Shown here in pieces: positions 11,991 to 24,845 of a DNA stretch of 64,000 nucleotides. This DNA is from Zerene cesonia (taxonomy: Eukaryota > Arthropoda > Insecta > Lepidoptera > Pieridae). Below the pieces are notes generated by a model. It saw nothing but the letters and a program-made list of their open reading frames with translations. It did no database searches and was not told the origin of the DNA. The stretch's first letter is position 1. Every line of letters starts with the position of its first letter. The stretch lies in contig NC_052105.1 of NCBI RefSeq assembly GCF_012273895.1, positions 2,046,001 through 2,110,000 of the forward strand, written 5' to 3'. Position numbers and translations under genes: made by a program.

Positions 11991-12200
11991 GTTGTAAATA
12001 CAATCCTATCTGCCCATGTATAGTCTTACTCCAAGGGGACTATAAAATCCTATTCTACTAATATTATAAATGTGAAAGTTTGTAAAGATGTGTGTGTTGT
12101 AAATACAAGCCTATCTGCCCATATATAGTGTTACTCCAAGGGGATTATAAAATCCTATCCTACTAATATTATAAATGTGAAAGTTTGTTAGGATGTGTGT
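11991..12200. repeat. Tandem duplication, two 105-bp units
   Basis: Units 11991-12095 and 12096-12200 both begin GTTGTAAATACAA and include TACTCCAAGGGGA and ACTAATATTATAAATGTGAA. They differ at a few sites. The second unit runs into the CTAGCTG-family copy, so the duplication includes that element's end. Confidence 0.85.
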
Positions 12201-12348
12201 GTGTTTGTTGCTCTTTTACGCAAAAACTACTGAACCGATTGAAAGGAAATTTGGTACGTAGACAGCTGAACAACTGAAATAACATATTATTAATATTCCT
12301 ACGGGATACAGACTCACGCGGGTGAAACCTCGGGCGCAGCTAATTATA
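12150..12348 (-). repeat. CTAGCTG-family repeat, minus strand
   Basis: Read on the minus strand it starts TTAGCTGCGCCCGAGGTTTC and ends ATAATATTAGTAGGAT, matching 40132-40333 with small internal losses. Confidence 0.7.
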
Positions 12349-12639
12349 TATAAAATCATACAAAATAGTGATTGCTTTGGATAATACTTTGTTTTGTTAC
12401 GGTTTGTTAGTTCCCGTCAAAAATTCAGGAAAACTTAAATAATTAAATAACTTAAGTCCCCATTATTGATGTGTTTCTATACATACAAAACCTGAGTATG
12501 TCTTTATTAGATAGATATTGTATTATGAATACATTTAAAATTAATGGACTGAATTTTAACAAAGAAAGGATTTTGATTATTTCTATTAAAATCTGATTCC
12601 AAATTGAGGTAAAACACTTTACAATACTGTCTATGTAAT

Positions 12640-12700
12640 ATTGTCTCGTCAACAACAACCAAATATTGTCATTATATTTGGTCATTGTTGACGAGACAAT
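12640..12700. repeat. Imperfect inverted repeat, about 27-bp arms
   Basis: ATTGTCTCGTCAACAA on the left and TTGTTGACGAGACAAT on the right pair outermost. Inner parts pair with two mismatches around a short AT loop. It has the look of a very small fold-back element; no target duplication was found. Confidence 0.7.
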
Positions 12701-13159
12701 AAAAAGTTTCTATGGCCTACTTTAAAACTCTGTGGCACTATGTCATCATCCAAATTTAAATGCCCACAACAACGTGCATCAACTTGAAGTCATACAAATT
12801 TCACCCTAAACGTTAAGAAGATATAGTCGCATTTAGTTTTGTTATGTATACATTATGTAATACATACACAATATTCTACGACATGATACATCCAATCATT
12901 CATGCATAGATTCGACGAGATGACATGCACCAGCGCACCTAGAGACGGCGCAGTAATATTGTTATCTATTTGTTAATAACGTTTGATTCAACGTGGCGTG
13001 ATTAAATATTCATTTATACCCTTGTCACAGATAATTACTATTGTCTATTAACTTCAATCAGTGAGAAACCATGACGCTGGATTCTAGGCTTAAGTTTACT
13101 GAATACATAAAAAAAATATACCACTTTCAAATTAAATGGATTATACCAAATTTAAATGT

Positions 13160-13228
13160 GTACATACGGAAGGCACCAGCTCTGAAAAAAAAAAATCATT
13201 AACATCGGTTCACCCAATTTAATGTTCT
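13160..13228 (+). repeat. CACCAGCTTTC family repeat, fragment
   Basis: ACGGAAGGCACCAGCTCTGA, an A run, ATCATTAACATCGGTTCACC and CAATTTAATG. Only the 3' half is recognisable. Confidence 0.5.
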
Positions 13229-13549
13229 GAAGTAAAAAAAAAACATTCGAATTCAGAACCTCCTTGTTTATGAAGTCGCTTGAAAATATAGTATTGCATC
13301 CTTATGATCAGATTCACGTAACAACTCGCCACTTGATATTACATCAGAGGAATAAAAATAAAACTGGAAGGATGGGAAGTGTTCAATATCGTAACAAACG
13401 GACAGATAAAGTAACACAAGGGTCTAACAATCGGCTTTAAAACTGAACTCGGAAGATAACGACCTCCTTCGCCAACTACAACTTTACTTGTTAGTGACAA
13501 ACTGCTATACGATAGTTCGGTTCCCGCGTTTTTATAAAAAAAAAGTAGC

Positions 13550-13690
13550 TGTTCGCGCCGGTTTCACCCGTGGTATATATATACCCTATGTCACTCGTGC
13601 TGCGTTGAAATGGTGAAAGAATTTTTGAAATCGGTCCAGCCGTTCACGCGTGATGGCGTGTCCAATAGTGGCGGGAAATAGGGATTAATT
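13550..13690 (+). repeat. CTAG-headed repeat of the GAAAGAATTTTT type
   Basis: TAGCTGTTCGCGCCGGTTTC, CCCGTGGTATATATA, then GTGAAAGAATTTTTGAAATC and CCAGCCGTTCACGCGTGATG. It ends in the long TA run. Related to 50491-50655. Confidence 0.65.
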
Positions 13691-13691
13691 A

Positions 13692-13774
<83 letters not shown>
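13692..13774. repeat. (TA)n microsatellite
   Basis: About 80 bp of TA, abutting the 3' end of the repeat at 13550-13690. Confidence 0.95.
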
Positions 13775-13777
<3 letters not shown>

Positions 13778-14297
13778 TATTTAAAAAAGCGTAAATATAC
13801 ATTTTAACTCAATGCCAACCCCAACTCTGAATTAGTTTTAACTGTGATAGAGAGTCATTTTCTGTCCTAACAATTAGAGCTGATTTTGTATATAGCGTGG
13901 ATACTGACAGACTTAGTATAGAAAAACTTTATACAAACATTTTAAACAGACACAGCTTATGTGATAATTCTTACGGTGATCCGCGCTTTTTCTGCGAGTG
14001 CCATGTTGCATCTGTTTACATACAAAACTCGATACCTATCCCGTAAATCGAGGTCTGTCATCAATTTTAATTAAAATACGTATTTTTTTAAAGTGAAATT
14101 TATTCTAGAATCGCACCAACACATCACTTAGAATTTTCACTGTCAGTCAGATGAATTATTGCATCACGATTATAATTTGAGTACATGAAGAAACTAAAAT
14201 AAATACAACATCAACAAACTGTATAGCCTTATTAAGTAATAAATCGTGTTTCTGATTGGAGATAGATGAACTCGCTTAATTTGCGGAACATATAGAT

Positions 14298-14530
14298 ACT
14301 AGCTTTTTGCCCGTAGGGTAAAGGAAAAAATAGACAGTCACGGGTTTTGTCCTCAATAGTTTCCGATCCCGTGGGATTTTCAGAATAAAAACTATCCCAT
14401 GTCCTTTCTTGGGTCTCAAACTATCTCTATACCAAATTTCATACAAATCGGTTGAGTGTGTTCAGTTTAAACGTGAAGAAGTGACAGACAGGTGGACACA
14501 GGCTTACTTACACATTTATAATATTAAATA
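14298..14530 (+). repeat. CTAGCTT-headed repeat
   Basis: ACTAGCTTTTTGCCCGTAGG, CGATCCCGTGGGATTTTCAG, TACCAAATTTCATACAAATC and ACGTGAAGAAGTGACAGACA, ending in ATTTATAATATTAAATATAA. Shares blocks with 23042-23380. Confidence 0.65.
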
Positions 14531-15268
14531 TAAGAGATAGGACATATTTTCCATTAATTGAGCTCTTATTTTATTAAACATTTCATTTTCCTCGCCGTAT
14601 GTGGAATATTTTTGGCTAATGCATCCGGCAAATCGGTTCGTGAGCCCAATACGAAATTGGGCAAATATGTTGCGAAACGATTTTCGATTGCTACTCATGT
14701 ATATTTTTCCATTGATGAGGTATATTTTATATGAATTTGTCAGCTGACTGAGACGTAAAAAGATTTAATAATAATATACAAATCATATATTCAATAAAAA
14801 TATAATATTTGTTAAATAAAATTCATTTGCTTAAAATCTTACAAATGATCACCTTATTCAAGTGACGTCAAAATAAGGAGTTAATTTAACACTGTAAGTA
14901 CAATTTAGGACTAAATAGCAATACGAAATATTCTTCTAATCGCCAATAATTGATCCTGTAATCCACATCATGCAGGCGGCTTGTTATTGGCGGTATGAGT
15001 GATAATCTGATAACGGAGCCACTGGCGTCGTGGTAAAATTTGCATAACAGCCAATCAGTGATTTGCCCCTTGCCGCGCTTCAATATTATCATAAACGCCT
15101 TGGAGGCAAAAACGATGGGAAGTTTGCTTGGATGACAACCAGTTTTGTACGTTATTAGCTGTGCTGCGGTGGCTTGTTTAATTTTAAGAAGCGTTGATTG
15201 ATTGATTTTGATTGGTTTTGACTGGTTATGATCTTTTAGCGCAGGGTTTTGAACTATCGAAGCAGGTT

Positions 15269-15461
15269 TTTTTTTTATGTCATAGCGGGCAACTGAGCTG
15301 TTGGTTCGCCTGATGGTAAGCGATCACCACCGCCCATGAATATTCACAAAGGTTGGGCCTCTGCGAATGCGCTGCCCGTTTTTTGGGATAAGGGAAAAGG
15401 AATGGATTAACGACTGGAAAGAAGGAATGGACTGGGACGGGTGAGGAGGCAATAAGAAAAA
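15269..15461 (-). repeat. Subfamily B element, 5' truncated
   Basis: T run, CATAGCGGGCAACTGAGCTG, CACCACCGCCCATGAATATT, GCCTCTGCGAATGCGCTGCC, then the purine-rich centre. The head is absent, as is usual for incomplete reverse transcription. Confidence 0.75.
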
Positions 15462-18142
15462 TAAAAGGTAGTTCTTAATGACTACAATAATTTATTATGC
15501 GTATAAATACACACATGTGTACAGTGATTTATATTATAGATGGACATGTTGTCCATCTGTAAAAGTTCATAATGCAAATACGCAAATATCTAGGCGTTTT
15601 ATTCGTCTCGTTATAGGTTTGAATGTGTAAATACACCATTGCACTTAAATTTATCTAGTTATAAGTCTAGTGTTTTAAGGATCAATTTGTATACCAGCAT
15701 AATAAATCGAAATAAAAAAATGATTTAAATGAGGAAATATAATACTTTTTATATTTTGTAAAGGGACGGTAAAAAGTATATTTCAATGTTAGACTATATT
15801 TACTGAGAACGTAATCTTATCAAAACACAGCTATATAATTAATAAATACAAAGATTGAAGACAAGAAACTAACTTTAAAGATAATAAAATATAGTTTAAA
15901 AAAACTAAAAAACACGCTTTTCAAGCACATCAAACTAAAAACTATAAAATAATTTTNNNNNNNNNNNNNNNNNNNNNNNNNNNNNNNNNNNNNNNNNNNN
16001 NNNNNNNNNNNNNNNNNNNNNNNNNNNNNNNNNNNNNNNNNNNNNNNNNNNNNNNNNNNNNNNNNNNNNNNNNNNNNNNNNNNNNNNNNNNNNNNNNNNN
16101 NNNNNNNNNNNNNNNNNNNNNNNNNNNNNNNNNNNNNNNNNNNNNNNNNNNNNNNNNNNNNNNNNNNNNNNNNNNNNNNNNNNNNNNNNNNNNNNNNNNN
16201 NNNNNNNNNNNNNNNNNNNNNNNNNNNNNNNNNNNNNNNNNNNNNNNNNNNNNNNNNNNNNNNNNNNNNNNNNNNNNNNNNNNNNNNNNNNNNNNNNNNN
16301 NNNNNNNNNNNNNNNNNNNNNNNNNNNNNNNNNNNNNNNNNNNNNNNNNNNNNNNNNNNNNNNNNNNNNNNNNNNNNNNNNNNNNNNNNNNNNNNNNNNN
16401 NNNNNNNNNNNNNNNNNNNNNNNNNNNNNNNNNNNNNNNNNNNNNNNNNNNNNNNNNNNNNNNNNNNNNNNNNNNNNNNNNNNNNNNNNNNNNNNNNNNN
16501 NNNNNNNNNNNNNNNNNNNNNNNNNNNNNNNNNNNNNNNNNNNNNNNNNNNNNNNNNNNNNNNNNNNNNNNNNNNNNNNNNNNNNNNNNNNNNNNNNNNN
16601 NNNNNNNNNNNNNNNNNNNNNNNNNNNNNNNNNNNNNNNNNNNNNNNNNNNNNNNNNNNNNNNNNNNNNNNNNNNNNNNNNNNNNNNNNNNNNNNNNNNN
16701 NNNNNNNNNNNNNNNNNNNNNNNNNNNNNNNNNNNNNNNNNNNNNNNNNNNNNNNNNNNNNNNNNNNNNNNNNNNNNNNNNNNNNNNNNNNNNNNNNNNN
16801 NNNNNNNNNNNNNNNNNNNNNNNNNNNNNNNNNNNNNNNNNNNNNNNNNNNNNNNNNNNNNNNNNNNNNNNNNNNNNNNNNNNNNNNNNNNNNNNNNNNN
16901 NNNNNNNNNNNNNNNNNNNNNNNNNNNNNNNNNNNNNNNNNNNNNNNNNNNNNNNNGAAGTGGGAGAAAAACGGGTGTGAGTTACATACATACAAACATA
17001 CAAGTGAAGCTAATAAAAGCGTGTTAAAAAAATAGCATGACATCAAAAAATATATACTTTTAATATCCATATTTATCACAGACAGAAAGCTGTTGCAACT
17101 TTAAGTATAAAATGGCGACGCGGGATAAAATAGGTTAAAAATAAAATTGTTTGGATTAAGCCCGCCATGTTTAGAAAAAGTTTTAAATTGAGATTTTTCT
17201 CAGCTAAAATTACTCCCTAACACATAACTTAAAAGGCTTTTTTATCAAACTCATTTCGTCGTATAACGATTTTACTTAAAACAGAGCCATAAAAATGCAA
17301 AATTTAACCATTTTTTGTTTACTGTGAGTCACTGAGGGTCATTAACCAAAGCCTCGTTATGTGAGTGTTATATTTATTTTTTTGTTTTATTTTAAACTAG
17401 TTTTAAAATATAATTTAATTCAACTAGCTACACATATAATAGGATTAGTATTTTTTTTTTATTTATCAGATTAATTCAAAATTGTCATTGGAAATATGTA
17501 TAAAGAGATTATATATGTGATGAAGCAAATCATAGGCCCCGTTGTTTGAAACGTCAATATGAATTTTTATCGCATATCTTCAGAAATACATATATCGCAC
17601 TAGCTTTCGAGATTCGCTCGTCATACAGATTGAAATCCGTTGCAATTCCAATATAATACAGCTTTATGTAAGTTATTTTTGTGATATTATGTATTATTCT
17701 AAACATTACAAGTGTTTCAGAGGTATGTGTGTAAGTCTGGAATTTTATAATGTATTACGCAATTTATTTTTTAATTGTGATTGCTTATTATAATACTGAA
17801 AAATCTCGGTTCTTCAGCAGAAGTGCACCAGGTTTAAGCTAATGTTATTGATGTGTGCAATTCATGAGTATCCAGCTAACATACCGCTGACCTAACGTTA
17901 CATCTCACGCCATAAATCACCTATAATAGACGTGAACGCGGACACCAAGAATCCTGCAAATTCTTGCAGACGTATTGGTAAGCTCAAAGAAAATGATGCA
18001 TCTATATTCTATTCTAGGAACAGGTTCTATATAGAGTATTTCTTCTTCAGAAAATTGAAACTTTCCACTGAAGTATTATGATAGATAACTTACTTCGTGA
18101 TAAACAATTAGACGAAAAGACAAGTGGAAATATTATTGTGAA
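15462..18142. other. AT-rich region with gap, no gene seen
   Basis: No coding signal on either side of the 1000-N run. Confidence 0.7.
15957..16956. other. Assembly gap (1000 N)
   Basis: Exactly 1000 N, so probably a placeholder of unknown true length. Frames running through it are artefacts. Confidence 0.99.
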
Positions 18143-18309
18143 ACTAGGCGCTCGTCATGGCTTCTTCTTCGGCGTCTTGAATAAAAAGTAGCCTATCACC
18201 TCGGTCAACTCATACCTTGTCTGTACACCAAATTTAGTATCAGTAGTATCAGCGTGATCGACGGACAAACATCCAAACAAACTTTCACATTTATTATATT
18301 AGTGTGATA
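18143..18309 (+). repeat. Interspersed repeat, GTCTGTACACCAAATTT type
   Basis: ACTAGGCGCTCGTCATGGCT, GTAGCCTATCACCTCGGTCA, GTCTGTACACCAAATTTAG and GACGGACAAACATCCAAACA, ending TTATATTAGTGTGAT. Its inverse is at 21632-21800. Confidence 0.65.
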
Positions 18310-18733
18310 TCAATTGATATGGCTTTATATAGATAAGGCGTATAATAAACTAATCATATCATTCTGGTGGTAACTGTGAGATAATTCATAAAAAAAAACT
18401 CATAAAAAAGTATAATTCGCTAAGTTACTAAATGCAGATGTGAATTGCATTTGCTAATTGCATGTATTCGTAGCACTTAAAGTAACAAGCGGCACTTAAG
18501 TACAAGTTAACGGTAACAGGTAGAGATGTATTGCACTATTAAACTGAATTACGTTCCTCAGGGGTCTATAAACTTGGGTCGGGTTATCTAGTTGTGGTGA
18601 GATGGTATGGTAATTAAGGGGTCGATGAACTTTTTCGTCACGGCCGGAATGTGGACAATGCAATTAGTTTGATAGTCGTAGAAGTTTGCAGTTCGGGGTT
18701 ATTTGGTTGGTTGAACTCAAACAGACTCGAAGG

Positions 18734-18740
<7 letters not shown>

Positions 18741-18773
<33 letters not shown>

Positions 18774-19084
18774 CATAGCGGGCAACTGAGCTGGTGGTTC
18801 GCCTGATGGTAAACGATCACCACCGCCCATGAACATTCGCAAAGGTAGTGCCTCTGCGAATGCGCTGCCCGCGTTTAGTGGGTAAGGGAAAAGGAACGAA
18901 TTCATGACAGGAAAGAAGGAATGGACTGGGACGGGTGAGGAAAAGGAAATAGGCCTCCGGCTCCCCCACTCACCGTACGAAACACAGTGGCATGCCACTA
19001 TTTCACGCCGGTTTTCTGTGGGGGTGTGGTACTTCCCCGGTGCGAGCTGGCCCAATTCGTGCCGAAGCGTGCTCGACTCCCACA
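18741..19084 (-). repeat. LINE/SINE-like element with poly(A) tail, subfamily B, full length
   Basis: Begins on + with 29 T (poly(A) on minus), then the shared tail. In place of the long stem it has a shorter inverted pair (ACATTCGCAAAGGTAG ... CTCTGCGAATGCGCT). The head GTGGGAGTCGAGCACGCTTC is the same as in subfamily A. Confidence 0.82.
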
Positions 19085-19298
19085 ATATAATATAAAATTT
19101 ATAAATTATTTCAATATTTCTACATAAGCTTGGTCGTTAATCGAGAAAAGTCACGAGTGTAGTTATCGAACTATGCTGAAGTTTATTTATTAAGCTAATT
19201 TATGTATTTATTCATACATTCATTTGTTTAATTATTTAAGTAAGTTATTGGACATCTATTTTTGACGAAAAACTAAACCTTCAAATTGTCAGAACTAG

Positions 19299-19388
19299 AC
19301 AACATTAAAGGCAACCACACGGGAGGCACCAGCTTTCAAATCAAAAAAGAATCATCAAAATCAGTACACCCAGTTTTTGAAGTTTATT
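19299..19388 (+). repeat. CACCAGCTTTC family repeat
   Basis: CAGAACTAGACAACATTAAA, CCACACGGGAGGCACCAGCT and AAAGAATCATCAAAATCAGT, as at 7711. Confidence 0.7.
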
Positions 19389-19439
19389 TATCGGTTTATT
19401 AGTCGGTAAAAAAATTAAACCCGAGATGGTTCGTTTCAG

Positions 19440-19560
19440 AGTTAAAGTTTCTGCAAATGCGTTGCCAGCTGTTTAAAGGTGAAGAAAGGAATGGCAACGG
19501 GAATAAAGGAATAGATTGGGAAAGGTGAGGAAAAGGATACGATATATAGTAGTTTCAATG
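19440..19560 (-). repeat. Degraded subfamily B fragment
   Basis: TTCTGCAAATGCGTTGCCAG and AAAGGAATAGATTGGGAAAG resemble the centre of the subfamily; no ends are visible. Confidence 0.45.
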
Positions 19561-19659
19561 CTCCGCTTACCGGGATGGATATTTAAAAATAACATAAACT
19601 AAGATACATAATATTATATTGTTCAATAGTGTTATGGTATCCTATTTTTTCTTTTGGTG

Positions 19660-19860
19660 ACCAGCTCCATTGCCGACATAACACCGTCGGCAAGCTGGTG
19701 CTACCAGCGCCCCTGAACGTTTCGTTCGTTAAAGGTCGTTTGCAGACCTTACACCTCTACAATTGGATTGCCGACTTCGATTTGGAAAGGGATTAAGAAA
19801 GGATTGACGAAAGGAATAAAGGAAAGGAATTGGAAGGGTAAGGAAACGGATTTGGCAATT
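19660..19860 (-). repeat. Degraded subfamily A fragment
   Basis: CAGACCTTACACCTCTACAA, TTGGATTGCCGACTTCGATT and AAGGGATTAAGAAAGGATTG match 11700-11770. The tail next to it is scrambled. Confidence 0.6.
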
Positions 19861-20169
19861 ATTGCAGACGTAGCAAAAGCTGTTGAACCTGTGAATAAAA
19901 TCTAAATTTACGTCCGTCTGTCTAGACTCAAGAAGGTATTCATGCGAGATGGAAATAGTTCACGAACAACTTAGTTTATTGATTTCTGTTTTCTTTTGGT
20001 TTCATTAAATTATATCTCAATATACTTTTAGATCCCTATTTTTTACTAAATATCTGAAATCCGATATAAATAAAACGGATATAAATAATTTAGATGGAAT
20101 CTGTTCTTTTATATAATAATTTAAGCAAAAGGAGGAGAATGTATTTTTTGGCTTGTTACCTCAGTACTT

Positions 20170-20238
20170 TTGACTGGGTGAAGCGATTTTGATTATTCTT
20201 TTTTAATTTGAAAGCTGGTGCCAACCGTGTGATCTGAT
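20170..20238 (-). repeat. CACCAGCTTTC family repeat, minus strand
   Basis: GACTGGGTGAAGCGATTTTG and AATTTGAAAGCTGGTGCCAA are the inverse of the 19.3-kb copy, about 0.8 kb away. Confidence 0.6.
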
Positions 20239-20748
20239 TATATAGATAGATTAGATATAGTATTCTGAGAATAAATATCATATTACAAATATACAAATTT
20301 GCATACAGAGAGGATAATTTATTTAATTATGTTAAGATAATTTACATGATTTTGGGTTTCCTTTATTTTGATATTTATCTTGAATTATTTGAAATCTACC
20401 AACGGAACTATATAACTTTCATCCTTTCGTATAACAGATCAATTTGTACTCTTAATGGTATTTTTTTTATTCAATTTTACTTCACATTTTAAATCCCGTA
20501 CGGGTCCCACAACGACAAACTTCAAACTATGACAATGTCATCTCGAAACGAGATTGCAGGGCTGCAAGTCGAGTAGAGTTCTAGAGTAATAACATTAGTC
20601 TGAATTACTACGAAATCTTTGTAGTATTGTTTACAGTTAACTTCTTAGGACCGGAGAGCTTTAGTGGTTAAACTTTGTTGATTTAATGAAAGTAATTCTG
20701 TTGAAACCTTGTGTTGGACGTGTTTTGTCTTTTGTATTTATTTCAGTT

Positions 20749-20751
<3 letters not shown>

Positions 20752-20810
<59 letters not shown>
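20752..20810. repeat. (TA)n microsatellite
   Basis: About 59 bp of pure TA. A 65-codon frame of Tyr-Ile repeats across it is an artefact. Confidence 0.95.
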
Positions 20811-20812
<2 letters not shown>

Positions 20813-21631
20813 CACAACAACAAAAATTCACAAATGATTGCGTGGTGCAAATACGGAGCTACGAAGTATGCTTATACTTCGTATTTTTCCATAGATATAG
20901 CCTTATAGGAGATAGAGTAAACATGTAAAAATAAAAACAAAACACGACCAGAGTAATACCATCATTAATTATTTGTGTTTCCAATAAATCCCTAACCAAT
21001 ATTAAGTACTTAATCCATTGCTAGTATTGAATCGATTTATAAAATATCCTGGGTCACAGCAAAGGTTTTAGGGGTCACAAGTGATTTAGCGGAAAAGCGA
21101 GGTTTTTCGCAAAGAAGCCGAGACCCTTGTCATCTGGGCTATAGTCGGATTTGTTTGACTTTCGCAGTACACACAATATGACACAGAAGTGGATCTCAGA
21201 TACGTGAGGCCAGCTCTAAGGGATATGTCTTGTATCAACATTTGAAGCAGAGTCATATTGCACAATAAAGCACGATGGCTTTGAAATTTGAATCATATTA
21301 AGAAATTAACTTTTAGGTTTCCGTCTAGTATAAAAGCAGGAAACATTGTCGTTGTTGTGTGTGTAAGATGAAAATGCATTATATTAAGGAATGAATGAAC
21401 CCGTTTTTATGTAAAGTGTATAATAAATTAGCACTTAGGTTAAAACTAAACGAAACTTTTTTTTTTACTGTTCCGTGTCGTTCTGTGTGCTAGAAGAATC
21501 AAAAGTAATTAGAAATATCATTTTTTTATACCTTTAAAATCCTTATCGAGTTGTAAGCATATGCATTTTAATTGTATTTATGAAAAACCTACTTACTTCA
21601 ATACTTGGAACTAGCAAACATTTCTTCGTAA

Positions 21632-21800
21632 TCACACTAATATTAGAGGTGTGAAAGTTTGTTTGTCCGTCAATTATGTTGAAACTACTGAACGCATTTT
21701 GATGAAATTTGGTATACAGACTGGGTATGAGCTGACTTGAGTGATAGGATACTTTTAATCCAGTTTAAGCGGGCGAAGCCGGAACGAGCCTCTAGTGTCA
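21632..21800 (-). repeat. Interspersed repeat, same type as 18143-18309
   Basis: On + it starts TCACACTAATATTAGAGGTG, has AAATTTGGTATACAGACTGG and GGGCGAAGCCGGAACGAGCC, and ends CTAGTGTCAC. Matches the 18-kb copy in inverse order. Confidence 0.7.
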
Positions 21801-23041
21801 CTTATAATAACACCATACTACTATAGAAAATTGGATTATATACCTTGGGGGATTGACTATCTGACGACATATCTTCTTTTGTAACAGCTATTCTTACTTC
21901 ACTATTTGTGTTCTGTAAGACTGCGTTTAGTCAAAATCTCTTTAAAATTTTCGCGCTTTAAAATTCAAACAGAGAATAAGTGAAACTTGGATTGTGAAGG
22001 TGGAAGCAGCTTTAAAATATACTAAAGTTTACCCTTCGAGGTGACTTTTAATACTTACAAGTTTTTAAGTGGGTTGAAATGTTAGTTTTGGAGTGAATTG
22101 AAATTAGCGGGAGTTTATACTGAAAGGTATCATTTATAATTATTCATAAGAACTGTCAGTAAAATTTTATCGCCATTTTTTAAGTAAATAAACTAACAAA
22201 CAACTTATGTACACTTAAATTGTTTTGAAATTTAGAGGTTATGATTTAGGATAGATAAAATTAATTTTGTGATGTGTCTGGAATATTTTAAATGATATTT
22301 CTTTGTTGTCGAACTATTTTCATTATATGTAAATCGTTGGCTTCATATTTGAAAACTTAGAGGGTTTTTTTCAATGTGTATTAAATTTTAAGTAGTTCTG
22401 TTTAAATATATAATAACAATATAACATCATTGTGATACCTCAGCATGCAAATTATAATAACACATTACTCACACTGATTTAAACGTGTAAGTTATATAAA
22501 ATATATGAAAAGGAATAAAACTGAACTGGTGAAATAAAAAAATATGCACGAATTTCCGAATAACAACGTTTATTGAGTTGTTTCCTTTCTCAATATATCC
22601 GTGTATTGTTTATTGTGTTTATCAATGTTTTTTAACACGAATTGCTTTCCATTCCAATTTCGAAATGAAAATACATTATAAAATTAGACGTATGTCCATA
22701 TATTCGCTAGTTCGGCCAAAACAATTAACCTGCATTGTTAGATGACCTTTCGACTCGATTGGATGACTGAACCAACGACAATCAAACATGCGGTGACTAT
22801 GAGTTCATTTTTGCTTCCATTTCAATATGTACTCATTATAATTTATAGATGTGTGCCATGGGATATCTATTGCAATGCAACACATGTGAAATATACGCCT
22901 CGCGTTAAAGAAATGTGCTAATTTAAATAAACATGAAGATATGGTTTGTTAGGAAGGAAAATAATTGATAACAAATAAGGACTTTTTTCCTTTTAGTGAC
23001 CCACTCCATGAGGAAAATTCTTACATGTTTCTTATGTATTA

Positions 23042-23380
23042 AACTAGCTTTTCCCAGGGCTTCACCCGGGTTCATGTTTTGTGTTAGTTTTTTTTATTTT
23101 TATTTTCAACATTAGCCTTATCAAAGTGGTGACGAATCCAACAAAGAAAAATTATATAAATCCGACAATATCTTCTTTATTTATAAGTTGCATAACTAAC
23201 ACCTTTTTGTGTAATACTTACAGATGTTCTTGTAATAAAAAGGTAGTAATGGAAAACATAGGGAATCCCGGGGTTTTTCCTCCAAAGTTCCTGTTCCAGT
23301 GGGATTTTCTCAGCTATCTCTGAATCATATGTCATCCAAATCTGTTTAGTAGCTTAGACGTGAAGAAGAGACAGACAGCC
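23042..23380 (+). repeat. CTAGCTT-headed repeat, second copy
   Basis: ACTAGCTTTTCCCAGGGCTT, GGAATCCCGGGG, TCCAGTGGGATTTTCTCAGC and TAGACGTGAAGAAGAGACAG, in the order of the 14-kb copy but with extra internal sequence. Confidence 0.6.
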
Positions 23381-23741
23381 TTCGCGATATAATTAATTAC
23401 ATAATTGCAATGATGAATGTTGACATTAACCTAAAATGATCGTTATCCTTGATTAATGTATTTTATATAAAAAAAAGTATGAAAAAATAAAGCATAGAAA
23501 GATATAATCAACTATTGAACTGATACGTGATACAGTACTAATGCCCGTGGTCACACTATTCTGCAATATTGACGTCACTGGTATTCAAAATGCTGATGGA
23601 ACGTTTTTTACACGAATTTGATAACACTTGTCCTGGAATTAAAAATGGTGATTGGAAATTGCAGTTTGATTTTCGACGTACATATAAATAACTCGTTAAT
23701 AAAATTTGTTAATTTATATATGCCATAAGTGTATACCATAA

Positions 23742-24088
23742 CTCTATGTGGTAGTCGAGCACGCTTCGGCACGAATTGGGCCAGCTCACACCGGGGAAGT
23801 ACCACACCCCCACAGAAGACCGACGTGAAATAGCATACTGCTGTGTTTCGTTCGGTGAGTGGGGGAGCCGGAGGCCCATATCCTCTTCCTCACCCTTCCC
23901 AGTCCTTTCCTTTACTCCTCTCTTCAATCCTTTCCTAATCCCTTTCCATTTTGCAGTCGGCAATCCATTTGAAGAGGCGTAAGGTCTGCATTCGACCTTA
24001 CACCTCTCCAAATGTCCATGGGCGGTGGTAGCGCTTACCATCAGGCGACCCACCAGCTCCATTGCCGATTATGCCAAAAAAAAAAAAA
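23742..24088 (+). repeat. LINE/SINE-like element with poly(A) tail, subfamily A, full length
   Basis: Same layout as 11609-11945 in + orientation: ATGTGGTAGTCGAGCACGCT head, stem-loop at 23966-24014, tail GCTTACCATCAGGCGACCC and an A run of about 13. Confidence 0.82.
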
Positions 24089-24845
24089 GTAGGTTCAGAA
24101 TATTGTGTCCAAACAGACCAAACAAAGCTGGGCTTTTTAATAGTCTTTATGTCAATTGCTGCGTATATGTGATTGAATGTTAATATTATATTATAACAAC
24201 TATAACTACACCCGTGGTATTAGTTAGTAAATATAAATAAGTAGTGTACATATAAATCCGTGAAAGTTATAGTAAAATAGTGTAAATGTCCGTTCAAATA
24301 AAGTGCACATTTTTGTCACCCACACCGTTGGAGCTCTAATAAAAATATATTTCGTCGCCCCAACGATGCCGACGAAAGACTTTATTGGCATTTGCTCATG
24401 GGCGCCGTTTCGTTTGATTGGCTATTACAAGAATTGGAAAATAACGAGCTTGCTATCCCATCAGTTATGATGCCAATTCATAGAGCACACGCGTATTTTT
24501 TATCTTTGACAGTTTGCGTTGTTTATGGATTGTGCTGTCAAACATTTCAGTTTTGGAACGCGCGAAAGCATAGACATGATTCATTGCTTTTTTCTTTTTT
24601 AAATTTTTTTTTCGCTTACGTTTACTAGCTTTCCGCCCGTGGTTCACTTGCGTGAACTATAAAAATTTATGTGTTGACGTGATTGAAGCACACATAATCA
24701 GAAAAAAGTACCAGTGTTGTATTGCATAGCAATTACAATTAATGTACAGAAATAATCTGGCTTTTGTATTGAATAATACCTGTAGATGTTCATAGTACTG
24801 TTTGTTTGTTTATTTACATTAAATTCGTTGCTTTTTATTATAATT

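Noticed and set aside
11709..12061. Overlapping small proteins on both strands
   Set aside because: All lie within the LINE/SINE-like element and recur with each copy (18768-19095, 23709-24062).
20711..20908. Tyr-Ile repeat protein
   Set aside because: Translation of a TA microsatellite.
24392..24628. A 78-codon gene (GAVSFDWLLQELENNELA)
   Set aside because: The start looks protein-like, but the end is low complexity, no family is recognised and it abuts a repeat head at 24627. Left unannotated.
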